Shown here in pieces: positions 16,400-25,140 of a stretch of DNA of 64,000 bases. The notes under the pieces are model-generated. The model made no database searches. It saw only the letters and a program-made list of their open reading frames with translations, and was not told where the DNA came from. The position numbers and the translations under genes were made by a program. This DNA comes from Streptomyces leeuwenhoekii (GTDB taxonomy: Bacteria > Actinomycetota > Actinomycetes > Streptomycetales > Streptomycetaceae). Numbering within the stretch: the stretch's first letter is position 1; each line of letters opens with the position of its first letter. The stretch spans positions 3,672,001 to 3,736,000 of the forward strand of contig NZ_LN831790.1 in NCBI RefSeq assembly GCF_001013905.1. Reading direction: 5' to 3'.

Positions 16400-16890
16400 G
16401 ACGCACAATTCCCTTCGTAGAAACAAATTGACAACGGCGGATCTCGCCGAGGTTCACGAATTTCTCGGATTCCCGAACGGGGCTCGTCGCCGGCGTTCCG
16501 CGTGCCGAGATCAAAGCACGACGCCGGAGAGACGGCCAGTCACCGGGTGTCCGTGCCCGGATTCACCGGGTAACCAATTTCACCAGCGTGAGGAAAACAT
16601 CACCGAATACCCCCGGTTTCCTTCACACCGTCCGGGGCCCCGCGGAACCGGCGGGCGGGTGGCCGGCGATCCCGGCGCGGACGGGTCGTGGCAAATCGGG
16701 CAGCGAGTCCCGTAATTGACTGGCGTTCAGTTCGGAGATGAGGCACCGGTGAACAGTGTGCAGATCCGTCGGATTTTCCGGGACGGCGGCGAGGCGGGCG
16801 GGCGGATTCCCGCCCGGGCGGGCCACCATCGGCCCCCCCGGCTCCCGGCGGGACCCACCGGGACCCGCCCGCTCCCCCGTCACGGCTGGG
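16400..16890. other. Gap between the double-glycine peptide and mqnA
   Basis: 491 bp, less GC-rich in its first half (16400-16620), which should hold the peptide gene's promoter; I cannot pick -35/-10 boxes with confidence. The second half is GC-rich filler downstream of mqnA. A short open frame on the minus strand (16623-16883) has no domain and is not called. Confidence 0.5.
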
Positions 16891-17748
<858 letters not shown>

Positions 17749-17852
17749 CTAGCCCTCGTCCCCCGCGGTCCGGCGCCGGCCCGGCAGCGGCCCGGCCGTC
17801 CGCCGGGCGGGTGGAACGTTCAAACATTCGGGTGACGTGATCTTGACCTCTA

Positions 17853-17880
17853 TTGCTTTCCGGTGCCCGCGTGCTACGCT
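17853..17880 (+). promoter_or_regulatory. Candidate promoter of the cold-shock gene
   Basis: TTGCTT (17853-17858), 16-nt spacing, TACGCT (17875-17880). This would give a 5' leader of about 155 nt, consistent with cold-shock mRNAs. An alternative -35 (TTGACC at 17843) has a poor spacing. Confidence 0.4.
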
Positions 17881-17915
17881 CACAGCAAGTTGCAGTTTGG
17901 TTTCCCTTGCAGTAC

Positions 17916-17946
17916 AGAGCCTGCGGAGCATGTGACCGCGGGCTCT
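17916..17946 (+). promoter_or_regulatory. Stem-loop in the cold-shock gene leader
   Basis: AGAGCCTGCGG (17916-17926) pairs with CCGCGGGCTCT (17936-17946), 11 bp including one G-U, closing a 9-nt loop. It lies in the predicted long leader about 95 nt before the start codon; cold-shock leaders of other bacteria fold in a temperature-dependent way. Confidence 0.5.
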
Positions 17947-18040
17947 CGTCGTTCTTGGACGTATGCAGTTGTGCAGAATTCAACTCTTCACACTTGCTGG
18001 TTCTGGAGCAGGGCAACCCTTTTGAGCCCAAGGAGGGCTT

Positions 18041-18244
18041 ATGGCTACCGGAACCGTTAAGTGGTTCAACGCCGAAAAGGGCTTTGGTTTCATCGCCCAG
18101 GAGGGCGGCGGCCCCGACGTCTTCGTCCACTACTCCGCGATCAACGCGTCCGGTTTCCGGTCGCTTGAGGAGAACCAGCAGGTGTCCTTCGACGTCACGC
18201 AGGGTCCGAAGGGCCCGCAGGCTGAGAACGTCACCCCGGTCTGA
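18041..18244 (+). CDS. Cold-shock protein
   Basis: 67-residue single OB-fold RNA chaperone of the CspA/CspD family. RNP1 is KGFGFI and RNP2 is VFVHYSAI; the start [16 protein letters not shown] is typical. An aaggagg ribosome site lies just upstream of ATG 18041. It probably melts RNA structure at low temperature or in stationary phase. Monocistronic, with its own leader and a strong terminator. Confidence 0.97.
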   Translation: MATGTVKWFNAEKGFGFIAQEGGGPDVFVHYSAINASGFRSLEENQQVSFDVTQGPKGPQAENVTPV

Positions 18245-18257
18245 TAAGCAGTACCCA

Positions 18258-18291
18258 AGGAGCCCCGCGCCGTTCCGGCGACGGGGCTCCT
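18258..18291. terminator. Terminator of the cold-shock gene
   Basis: AGGAGCCCCG (18258-18267) pairs with 18282-18291, and an inner CGCCG/CGGCG stem (18268-18272 with 18276-18280) continues it to about 15 bp with one bulged A. It ends in TGCCCTTTCC. Confidence 0.85.
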
Positions 18292-18380
18292 GCCCTTTCC
18301 CGCCGCTTTCCGGGGCCGCCCCGTCCGCTTCCGGCCCGTCCCTCGGGCCGCCGCCCCGGTGAATTCCCGGCGAATTCTTC

Positions 18381-18956
18381 TCATACGTGCTGCATGATCA
18401 GTACGAACGTCGTCCCCGGTTCCAGCGCTTGGTAGGTGTGCGGCACATCTCCGCGATACGCCATGTAGTCCCCGGGCCCCAGCTCTACGCTCTCGCCCCG
18501 AGGCCCCGCCTTCATCCGTCCCGTACTGACGACGAGATGCTCGACCGTCCCCGGAATGTGCGGGTCCGATTCCCGTGCCGGGCCCGGCTCGGCCCGCATG
18601 CGGTAGATGTCCCGCCGGGCGCCGGGCGGGCAGGCGGCCAGCAGCGTGCCGACGAAGCTCGCCCGTTCCGACGTGACCTGGGGCCCCTCCCCGGCCCGGA
18701 TCACCTGGACCGACGACACCGGCGGCTCCACCAGGGCGCTGAACGGCACCCCCAGCGCCACCGCGAGCGCCCAGATGGTCTCCATGCTCGGGTTGCCGCC
18801 CGCCGCCTCCAGCTGCGACAGGGTGGACTTGGCGATGCCGGCCCGCTTGGCCAGCTCGGACAGCGACAGCCCGGCCCGGGTCCGTTCGCGGCGCAGGGAG
18901 GCGGCGATCCAGTCGAGGGGCAGGCGGGACGGGAGGGCGGCGGCGTCATCCGGCAT
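18381..18956 (-). CDS. XRE-family regulator with C-terminal cupin domain
   Basis: 191 residues. An N-terminal helix-turn-helix (about 14-68, GLSLSELAKRAGIAKSTLSQLE) is followed by a cupin sensor domain (about 110-188, HIPGTVEHLVVSTGRM and PGDYMAYRGDVPHTYQA). Cupin-XRE proteins of the PuuR/SutR type often repress a neighbouring transport or catabolic gene. ATG 18956 has ggag 8 nt upstream. It is divergent from azlCD across 68 bp holding a perfect palindrome; control of azlCD is inferred. Confidence 0.88.
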   Translation of the reverse strand: MPDDAAALPSRLPLDWIAASLRRERTRAGLSLSELAKRAGIAKSTLSQLEAAGGNPSMETIWALAVALGVPFSALVEPPVSSVQVIRAGEGPQVTSERASFVGTLLAACPPGARRDIYRMRAEPGPARESDPHIPGTVEHLVVSTGRMKAGPRGESVELGPGDYMAYRGDVPHTYQALEPGTTFVLIMQHV

Positions 18957-18980
18957 GTCGTTCGCTCCATCGGTACGATC

Positions 18981-18996
18981 GTTCGTCTTGACGAAC
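18981..18996. promoter_or_regulatory. Perfect 16-bp palindromic operator between xre-cupin and azlC
   Basis: GTTCGTC-TT-GACGAAC, 7-bp perfect arms. It overlaps the -35 box of the predicted azlC promoter and lies 25 bp upstream of the regulator's own start, the classic place for a repressor that controls both directions. Confidence 0.7.
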
Positions 18997-19017
18997 AGGG
19001 GTCTCGCTGTCCATCGT
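18988..19017 (+). promoter_or_regulatory. Candidate azlC promoter, giving a leaderless transcript
   Basis: TTGACG (18988-18993), 18-nt spacing, CATCGT (19012-19017). The -10 box ends 7 nt before the ATG at 19025, so transcription would begin at or very near the A of ATG. No ribosome site precedes that ATG, which fits leaderless translation. Confidence 0.5.
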
Positions 19018-19024
19018 AGAAAAC

Positions 19025-19759
19025 ATGCGTTCGGCACAGCGAACAAGCGGGAACTCCGCCTCCCCGCCGCCTCCTCCCTCGCCCGCCCGTGATCCCGAGC
19101 TTCTCCGGGACGTCGTCCTCGTCGGTCTCGCCGGTGGGATCGTCGGCGTGTCGTTCGGCGCCATCTCCGTCGCGGGCGGGCTGCCGGTGTGGGTGCCCGT
19201 GGTGATGTCACTGGTGGTGTACGCGGGTTCGGCCCAGTTCAGCGCGGTCGGCGTGCTGCTCGCCGGGGGCGGTCCGCTCGCCGCGGCGGCGACGGGCCTG
19301 CTGCTCAACACCCGGCTGGCGGCCTTCAGCCTGGCAGTCGCCGGGATTCTCGGCCGGGGATGGCCGTCGCGGCTGCTGGGAGCCCATCTGGTCACCGACG
19401 AGACGGTGGCGTTCGCGCTCGCCCAGCAGGACCCGGGGCGCCGCCGGGCGGCGTTCTGGCTCTCCGGCTGCGCGCTGTTCGCGCTGTGGAACGTGGGCGT
19501 CCTGGCCGGGGCGCTGGCCGGTACCGCCCTCGGCGACACGGCCGTCTACGGTCTGGACGCCGCCTTCCCCGCCGTCCTGGCCGCCCTGGTGCTCCCTGCG
19601 CTCCGCGAGGACGCAAGCCTGCGCCGGGCCGCCCTGCCCGGTGCCGCGCTGGCGCTGGCGGTGACCCCGGTCGTCCCGGCGGGGGTGCCGGTGCTGCTGG
19701 CGCTGGCGGGGCTCCTCCTCCACCGCGGTGGCGCCCGGCCCGAGGGGCGGCCTGCGTGA
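19025..19759 (+). CDS. azlC: AzlC family branched-chain amino acid exporter, large subunit
   Basis: 244 residues. After a Pro/Ser-rich N-terminus, about seven membrane helices of the AzlC family, with the family core GISFGAIS-like GVSFGAISVAGGLPVW and YAGSAQFSAVGVL. AzlC and AzlD form a two-part exporter for branched-chain amino acids or analogues (azaleucine resistance in Bacillus). The stop overlaps azlD by 4 nt. Control by the divergent cupin regulator is likely from the intergenic palindrome. Confidence 0.9.
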   Translation: MRSAQRTSGNSASPPPPPSPARDPELLRDVVLVGLAGGIVGVSFGAISVAGGLPVWVPVVMSLVVYAGSAQFSAVGVLLAGGGPLAAAATGLLLNTRLAAFSLAVAGILGRGWPSRLLGAHLVTDETVAFALAQQDPGRRRAAFWLSGCALFALWNVGVLAGALAGTALGDTAVYGLDAAFPAVLAALVLPALREDASLRRAALPGAALALAVTPVVPAGVPVLLALAGLLLHRGGARPEGRPA

Positions 19760-20070
19760 ACGCGACGGTGGCGGTGATCCTGGCGCTGGCGGCCGGGACG
19801 TACGTCCTGCGGCTGGCCGGCCCGGTGCTGCACGGCCGGGTCACCCTCCCGGCGCGGGTGCGGGAGCTGCTGTCCGCCGGGGCGGTGGTGCTGCTGGTCG
19901 CGCTGCTGGCCACCGGGGCGCTGACCGAGGGCGGGGGCTTCGCGGGCTGGGCGCGTCCGGCCGGGGTGCTGGCGGGGGCCGTACTGGCCTGGCGGCGGGC
20001 GCCGTTCGCGGTCGTCGTCCTGGGCGCGGCGGGCGTGGCGGCGCTGCTGCGGGCGGTGGGGGTGGAGTGA
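19756..20070 (+). CDS. azlD: AzlD family transporter, small subunit
   Basis: 104 residues with three to four membrane helices, matching AzlD (TYVLRLAGPVL near the start). The GTG at 19756 overlaps the azlC stop (GTGA), so synthesis of the two subunits is coupled. It is needed with AzlC for export in the characterised Bacillus system. Confidence 0.88.
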   Translation: MNATVAVILALAAGTYVLRLAGPVLHGRVTLPARVRELLSAGAVVLLVALLATGALTEGGGFAGWARPAGVLAGAVLAWRRAPFAVVVLGAAGVAALLRAVGVE

Positions 20071-20090
20071 GGACGGAAATGAGTACCCGG

Positions 20091-20153
20091 CCCGGCCGTC
20101 GGTGGCGGCCGGGGGGTGGGCGGGGGCGCGGCCCGGCTGTCGGTGGCGGCCGG
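20091..20153. repeat. 22-bp direct repeat pair before the methyltransferase
   Basis: Two copies, 20091-20112 and 20132-20153, differ at one base; each ends GTCGGTGGCGGCCGG. The second ends 14 bp before the methyltransferase start codon and may include its translation signal. Confidence 0.65.
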
Positions 20154-20167
20154 TAGGGTCCGCGCCC

Positions 20168-20803
20168 ATGACCGACACCGATCACCTCACCGCCACCCGC
20201 ACCTTCTACGACGCCATCGCCGAGGACTACGCCGAGCACTTCCGCGGTCAGGTGGCCGGCGCGCCCCAGGACCTGGAGGTGCTCGCCGCCTTCGCCCGGC
20301 TCGTCGGACCGGGGGCCGAGGTCGCCGACCTGGGCTGCGGGCCCGGCCGGGTGACCGCTCACCTGGCCGGGCTGGGGCTGCGCGTCTTCGGCCTGGACCT
20401 GTCCGCCTCGATGCTCGCCGTCGCCCGCCGCGAGAACCCGCACCTGCGCTTCGAACAGGGCTCGATGCTGGAGCTGGACCGGCCGGACGGGTCACTGGCG
20501 GGCGTGGTCTCCTGGTACTCCAGCATTCACACCCCGGCGGAGGAACTCCCGGACCTGTTCGCCGAGTTCCGGCGGGTGCTGGCGCCCGGCGGGCATCTGC
20601 TGCTCGCCTTCCAGGCCGGTGACGCGCCGCTCCGCCTCGACCGGCCCTTCGACCGCCCGGTCGGCCTCGACTTCCAGCGGCGGCGGCCGGAGCGCATGGC
20701 CGGGCTGCTTCAGGACGCCGGTTTCACCCTTCACTCGCGGACGCTGCGGGAACCGGGCGAGACGGAGTCGGCTCCGCAGGCTTTCCTGATCGCCCGCCGC
20801 TGA
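20168..20803 (+). CDS. SAM-dependent class I methyltransferase
   Basis: 211 residues. The SAM-binding motif VADLGCGPGRVTAHLAG is at about 57-73, followed by the acidic loop GLDLSASML and the post-I segments SLAGVVSWYSSIHT and FRRVLAPGGHLLLAF. The substrate is unknown. Its last 80 bp overlap the 3' end of the convergent MFS gene on the opposite strand. Confidence 0.85.
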   Translation: MTDTDHLTATRTFYDAIAEDYAEHFRGQVAGAPQDLEVLAAFARLVGPGAEVADLGCGPGRVTAHLAGLGLRVFGLDLSASMLAVARRENPHLRFEQGSMLELDRPDGSLAGVVSWYSSIHTPAEELPDLFAEFRRVLAPGGHLLLAFQAGDAPLRLDRPFDRPVGLDFQRRRPERMAGLLQDAGFTLHSRTLREPGETESAPQAFLIARR

Positions 20804-21923
20804 GCTCGGGCACCAGGGTGGCCAGGCCCACCAGGGCCAGGGCGGCGCCCAGCCAGAGGGGAGCGCGCAGGCCCCACACGTCGATCCCGACGGCCCCGAG
20901 CGAGGAGCCGACGATGATGCCGAGGGTGATGAAGGAGGAGTGGACGGTGTTCACCAGCGGGCCGGCGTTGCCGGTCCGCTGGACCCGGGTGATCATCGCC
21001 GGGTTCATGGTCACGCCGACCAGGCCGATGCCCAGCATGCACAGCACGGCCGGTGCCGGCAGATCGGCGAGGAGGGCGAAGCCCGCCAGGAACATCGTGT
21101 TCAGGACCAGACCGGCGGCCAGGACCGGGACGGCGTACCGGTCGGCGAGGCGGCCGACGACGGTGTTGCCGACCACGGTGGCGGCGCCGTAGGCGATGAG
21201 CAGCAGGGGGACGGTGCCCGCGGAGAAGCCGGTGACCTCCGTGAGGATCGGGTTGAGGTAGCTGAAGGCGGAGAAGGTGGCGCCGATGACCAGCATGCTG
21301 GTGGAGAGCACCAGCCACAGCTTCGGGTTGCGGAAGACACCGATCTCCTGCCGGAAGCCGCCCTCGCTCGCGGCGGCTTCCAGGCGCGGCACGCCCACCA
21401 GGGTCACCACGGCCGCCACCAGGGCGAGCGCCGAGATCGACCAGAACGCCGCGCGCCACCCGTAGCGCTCGCCGACCAGGGTGGACAGGGGCAGGCCCAG
21501 CAGCGTGCCGAGCATCAGCCCGTTCATGGCGACGGCGATCGCCCGGCCGCGCACCTCGGGCCGGGTGATCCGGGCGCACAGCGAGATGCCGATGCCGAAG
21601 AACGCCTGGGAGGCGATGCCGGTGATGATCCGGGCGGTCATCATCACCCCGTAACCGGTCGCGGTGGCGGCCAGCACGTTGCCCGTCAGGAAGACGGCGA
21701 ACAGCACCATCAGCGCCGTCCGCGGGGGCAGTTTCATCAGCGCCACGGTCAGGAACGGCCCGCCGGCGGCCATGGCCACCGCGAAGGCGGTGATCAGGTA
21801 GCCGATCTGCGGGACGGTGGCGTTCAGGCCGTCCGCCATCTGCGGCATCAGCCCTGCGACGACGAACTCGCTGGTCACCATGGCGAAGATGCCAAGGGCC
21901 AGGACGTACACGGCTCGGGGCAC
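20724..21923 (-). CDS. MFS drug-efflux-type transporter (DHA1 family)
   Basis: 399 residues with 12 predicted helices. The start LALGIFAMVTSEFVVAGLMP is typical of the AraJ/Bcr-like DHA1 group that exports drugs or sugars. I chose GTG 21923 because aggag lies 6 nt upstream; an ATG 15 codons upstream lacks a site. The gene follows the tetR gene on the same strand across 93 bp, so control by that regulator is likely. Its 3' end overlaps the convergent methyltransferase by 80 bp. Confidence 0.88.
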   Translation of the reverse strand: MPRAVYVLALGIFAMVTSEFVVAGLMPQMADGLNATVPQIGYLITAFAVAMAAGGPFLTVALMKLPPRTALMVLFAVFLTGNVLAATATGYGVMMTARIITGIASQAFFGIGISLCARITRPEVRGRAIAVAMNGLMLGTLLGLPLSTLVGERYGWRAAFWSISALALVAAVVTLVGVPRLEAAASEGGFRQEIGVFRNPKLWLVLSTSMLVIGATFSAFSYLNPILTEVTGFSAGTVPLLLIAYGAATVVGNTVVGRLADRYAVPVLAAGLVLNTMFLAGFALLADLPAPAVLCMLGIGLVGVTMNPAMITRVQRTGNAGPLVNTVHSSFITLGIIVGSSLGAVGIDVWGLRAPLWLGAALALVGLATLVPELSGGRSGKPAEPTPSRPVPAASASEG

Positions 21924-22016
21924 GGTCCACTCCTGTCGTTCGCGACGGTTATGTATCGAGCAGTTCAAAACTTGGCCAGGAGAAGAGCCCCCTGGACCAG
22001 AAGGCTTCTCGGTGCG

Positions 22017-22616
22017 TCAGCGCGTCAGCGCGTCCATCGCGGTGTCGGCGATGGCCTCCAGGACGGACCGGTCGGCGCCGCCCTGGCTGGAGACCCGCAG
22101 TCCGGCGATGGTCGCGTTGAGGAAGCGGGCCAGCGCCTCGGGCTCGCGCGCGGAGGTGACGCTGCCGTCCCTGCGGCCCGCCTCCATGACGGCCCGGTAG
22201 GCGGCGAGACGGAGGTCGGCGTCCCGCTCCAGCAGGGCCGCCGCCCCGCTGTCGCGGTCGCCCAGCTCGACGATGGTGTTCACACCGAGGCAGCCGAGCG
22301 CCCGGCCGAAGGCCGTCCGGTGCTCCGCCTCTCCCTCGATCACGCCGGAGAGCAGCGTCCGGATCCGCTCGGCGGCCGGCCGTGCGGGGTCCTCGAGGAC
22401 GGCTTCCTGGGGCGCGCGCTTGGTGTCGAGGTAATGGGCGAGCGCCCGCTCGAACAGGTCGTGCTTGCTCTTGAACGTGTTGTAGATGCTGCTGCGCCCC
22501 AGACCGGTGGCGTCGCACAGGTCCTGGGTCGAGGTGGCCTCGTAGCCCTTCTCCCAGAACGTGCGCATCGCCGCGTCCAGGGCCCGCTCCTCGTCGAAGG
22601 TCCTCGGTCGGGCCAT
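22017..22616 (-). CDS. TetR/AcrR family regulator
   Basis: 199 residues. N-terminal HTH (RTFDEERALDAAMRTFWEKG, then TSTQDLCDATGLGRSSIYNTF) and a C-terminal ligand-binding region like the TetR_C group seen in QacR-type repressors next to efflux genes. ATG 22616 follows the HATPase stop by 10 nt. It probably represses itself and the downstream MFS gene (inference from order and the palindrome at 22638-22655). Confidence 0.88.
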   Translation of the reverse strand: MARPRTFDEERALDAAMRTFWEKGYEATSTQDLCDATGLGRSSIYNTFKSKHDLFERALAHYLDTKRAPQEAVLEDPARPAAERIRTLLSGVIEGEAEHRTAFGRALGCLGVNTIVELGDRDSGAAALLERDADLRLAAYRAVMEAGRRDGSVTSAREPEALARFLNATIAGLRVSSQGGADRSVLEAIADTAMDALTR

Positions 22617-22626
22617 GACAGGGAGA

Positions 22627-23103
22627 CTAGCATGGTTTTGGATCGGAGGTTCCAATACGTTGTTCCGTCATGTCGGCCTCTTTCAGCGGGAGTTCCGCCC
22701 ACACCGTCTTGCCGACGTCCCGCCCGGCGACCCCCCAGGCGCGGGAGAAGGCGTGGACGAGGTGCAACCCCCGGCCGCCCTCGCCCTCGTCCTCACCGGA
22801 CGCCGCGGGGGCGGGGAGGCGGTCGTCCCGGGCGTCGCTCACCTCGATACGGAGGGTGGCATCGGGCAGGAACAGCAGGAGCCGCAGCTCGAAGTCCCGG
22901 CCGGGCACGCGGCCGTGGGTGACGGCGTTGGCGGCGAGCTCCGCGACGACGTGCTGGACGGCGTCGTTCACATCGCCGCCGTACGGGAAGCCCCAGGCGT
23001 CCAGTTGCTGCCCGGCCAGCCGCCGGGCCAGGCGGGCACCGCGCGGGGTGGCACTGAGGCGCTGGGCCAGTTCGTCGGTGGGGGTGGAGATTTCGGCGTT
23101 CAC
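22627..23103 (-). CDS. ATP-binding protein, anti-sigma/HATPase type
   Basis: 158 residues with the GHKL ATPase fold of RsbW-like proteins: VAELAANAVTHGRVPG (N-box) and GEGGRGLHLVHAFS (G-box). Streptomyces has many such single-domain kinases, often beside an XRE/DUF5753 gene and a DUF397 gene as here (WhiJ/AbaA-like loci). GTG start at 23103, divergent from the XRE gene. Target unknown. Confidence 0.88.
   Translation of the reverse strand: MNAEISTPTDELAQRLSATPRGARLARRLAGQQLDAWGFPYGGDVNDAVQHVVAELAANAVTHGRVPGRDFELRLLLFLPDATLRIEVSDARDDRLPAPAASGEDEGEGGRGLHLVHAFSRAWGVAGRDVGKTVWAELPLKEADMTEQRIGTSDPKPC
22638..22655. promoter_or_regulatory. Inverted repeat just upstream of tetR
   Basis: TTGGA (22638-22642) and TCCAA (22651-22655) flank 8 nt. 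Placement 22 bp before the tetR start, inside the last codons of the preceding gene, suits an autoregulatory TetR operator. Confidence 0.45.
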
Positions 23104-23234
23104 GGGACCGAGCGTGGCCGGTTGTCCCTACGCTGACCAGGGACGACGACGCGACGGTACGTAGCCGTACGCCTGCGCTGGGTGAGGCGTACGGGGCGTC
23201 GGTCGTGACCACGGTGACACGAGGCGGTGGGTGC

Positions 23235-24098
23235 GTGACGGAGGAACGGGAGCGGAGGCCGGAGACGCCGGCCGAGGCGGAGGGCACGACGGGGCTGTTC
23301 ACCGCCCTGGGCAAGATGCTCAAGCTGCTGCGGGAGCGGAAGGGGCTCACCCAGAAGGAGTTCGGACTGCTCGTGGGGTACGGGCCGGACGCCGTGTCGG
23401 CCATGGAACGGGGGGTGCGGGTTCCACGCCCGGAGCTGCTGGAGAAGGCGGACGAGATCCTGGACGCGGGGGGTCTGCTGAAGCAGGCGATTCCCGAGGT
23501 GAAGGAGGCGATGAAGAGGGCGCGGACTCGGCATCCGGAGTGGTACCGGAGTTACGCCGGGCTGGAGGCGGAAGCGGTCGAGCTGCACTTCTACGCCAAC
23601 CAGGGCGTGCCGGGGCTGTTGCAGACCGAGGACTATGCGCGGGCCGTGTTCACTCAGTGGCGACCACTGCTGAGCGAGGAGACCATCGAGAAGCGCGTGG
23701 CTGACCGACTGGCCCGGCAGCAGGTTTTCGAACGGTGGCCACCGCCGATGTGCAGTTACGTACTGGAAGAGGTCGTTTTGCAACGACCGATCGGTGGACC
23801 GGCTATCCACGCAGCGCAACTACGGAATCTGTTGCGCATCGGAAGGATGCGCAACGTAGAGATCCAGGTGTTGCCGACTATGCGACAGGAACACCCCAAC
23901 CTGGACAGTGCGTTCAACCTCCTGACGCCCAAGGGACACGGTCAGGTGGCCTACATGGAGGCACAGGGCTATCCACGCCTGATCACGGACCCTGAAGAGG
24001 TACGACAGATCGCTGATCGCTATGGGATCATGCGCGCACTGGCACTCAACCCGATGGAGTCCCGGGCCCTGATCGAAAAGATGTTGGGGGAGCTGTGA
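23235..24098 (+). CDS. XRE/DUF5753 regulator (WhiJ-like)
   Basis: 287 residues. Helix-turn-helix in the N-terminal third (LRERKGLTQKEFGLLVGYGPDAV) and a DUF5753 C-terminal domain (HFYANQGVPGLLQTEDYA, SYVLEEVVLQRPIGG). These regulators typically work with a DUF397 partner, encoded next with a 4-nt overlap. The GTG at 23235 is preferred for its nearby gaggcggtgg; a start at 23205 adds ten residues. Middle codons (23750-24000) are less GC-biased than neighbours, a possible sign of recent transfer of these paralogous loci. Confidence 0.9.
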   Translation: MTEERERRPETPAEAEGTTGLFTALGKMLKLLRERKGLTQKEFGLLVGYGPDAVSAMERGVRVPRPELLEKADEILDAGGLLKQAIPEVKEAMKRARTRHPEWYRSYAGLEAEAVELHFYANQGVPGLLQTEDYARAVFTQWRPLLSEETIEKRVADRLARQQVFERWPPPMCSYVLEEVVLQRPIGGPAIHAAQLRNLLRIGRMRNVEIQVLPTMRQEHPNLDSAFNLLTPKGHGQVAYMEAQGYPRLITDPEEVRQIADRYGIMRALALNPMESRALIEKMLGEL

Positions 24099-24403
24099 AC
24101 ACGGACAACCTCGCCTGGTTCAAGTCCACCTATAGCAGTGGTGCTGGTGGCGAATGCCTGGAGGCCGCCTACACCTGGCGCAAGTCCAGCCGCAGCGACG
24201 GGGAAGGCGGAGAGTGCGTCGAGGTCGCCTACCCCTGGCACAAGTCCAGCCACAGCGGCGGGGAAGGCGGAGACTGCGTCGAGGTCGCCGCCTGTGCCCG
24301 TACTGTTCACATCCGGGACTCCAAGAATCCCGCCGGGCCCCGGCTCACCCTCTCCCCCACCGCCTGGTCGGCCTTCCTCGGGTGGGAGCCGGTCGCTGGC
24401 TGA
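24095..24403 (+). CDS. DUF397 protein with threefold N-terminal repeat
   Basis: 102 residues; DUF397 proteins are usually 60-80. The family's opening motif is present three times in tandem 20-residue units starting at Trp8, Trp28 and Trp48 (W-x-K-S-[ST]-x-S-x-G-x-G-G-[ED]-C-[LV]-E). Only then comes the usual ending VHIRDSKNP...SPTAWSAFLGW. Units 2 and 3 are nearly identical, unit 1 is diverged. GTG start overlaps the XRE stop by 4 nt. Partner of the XRE regulator; the effect of the extra units is unknown. Confidence 0.88.
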   Translation: MNTDNLAWFKSTYSSGAGGECLEAAYTWRKSSRSDGEGGECVEVAYPWHKSSHSGGEGGDCVEVAACARTVHIRDSKNPAGPRLTLSPTAWSAFLGWEPVAG

Positions 24404-24476
24404 GTTCCTCGCGGCCGAGCGGATCACCCTGGTCGAGTCCCCGCCACCGCCGTTGTCCCCCGGCCACCGGCAGGCG

Positions 24477-25112
24477 ATGGACCGCGCCTGGGACGAGGCC
24501 GTACGGGCCAATCCCGCGTTCTTCGACGGGCCGACGGTGGGGTGCGCGGGACTGGAGTGGCGTCCGGAGCGCGAGCTGGTGATCTCGTGGTCCAGACTGA
24601 CCTACCGCCACCGGACGCTGCGCCGGATCCCCGGCGCCCCATGGCTGCCGTCGCTGTTCGTGGCCGTTCTCCAGCCGACGCACGACGGGCGCCTGCTGGT
24701 CGGCCGGATGGCGGGGTGGACGGCCGCGCCCGGGCGCTGGCAGTTGCCCGGCGGCACCGTCGAACCGCCCTCCGGTGCGGACGAACCGCTCGACGCCGCC
24801 GCCCTGCGCGGGCACGCCGCCCGCGAACTGGACGAGGAGACCGGCATCGGCACCGACCCGGCCGGGCTCGCCCTCTGGCGTGTGGTGCGGAACGACGTGG
24901 GGAGCGTGGGCGCGCTGTTCCTCGCCCCGCCCCTGCCCGCGTCGCGCGTACGGGAACGCTTCGAGGCCCTGGTGTCCGCCGAGGCCGCGGCGGGACGGGA
25001 GCCGGAGCTGGACCGGATCGCCCTGGTGCGCTCCCCGGCCGGGCTCGCGGAGCTGCGCGGACCACGGGTGGGCTACCTGGAACCGGTCCTCGGGCAGCCG
25101 TGGTCCGGCTGA
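24477..25112 (+). CDS. NUDIX hydrolase domain protein
   Basis: 211 residues from ATG 24477. The Nudix box is recognisable as GGTVEP...GHAARELDEETGIG (G-x5-E-x-RELDEETG spacing, with an insertion after GGTVE). The N-terminal part resembles a lipoprotein-like or phosphoesterase accessory region. The frame is open further upstream into the DUF397 gene, but I see no ATG or GTG there; TTG 24453 is the only nearby alternative. Substrate unknown. Convergent with the acyl-CoA ligase gene across 28 bp. Confidence 0.8.
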   Translation: MDRAWDEAVRANPAFFDGPTVGCAGLEWRPERELVISWSRLTYRHRTLRRIPGAPWLPSLFVAVLQPTHDGRLLVGRMAGWTAAPGRWQLPGGTVEPPSGADEPLDAAALRGHAARELDEETGIGTDPAGLALWRVVRNDVGSVGALFLAPPLPASRVRERFEALVSAEAAAGREPELDRIALVRSPAGLAELRGPRVGYLEPVLGQPWSG

Positions 25113-25140
25113 CGCCCGCCGGCGTGCTCGTCCGCCCTCG

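Noticed and set aside
16623..16883. 86-codon minus-strand frame between the double-glycine peptide and mqnA
   Set aside because: No domain, no ribosome site, ordinary low-complexity composition.
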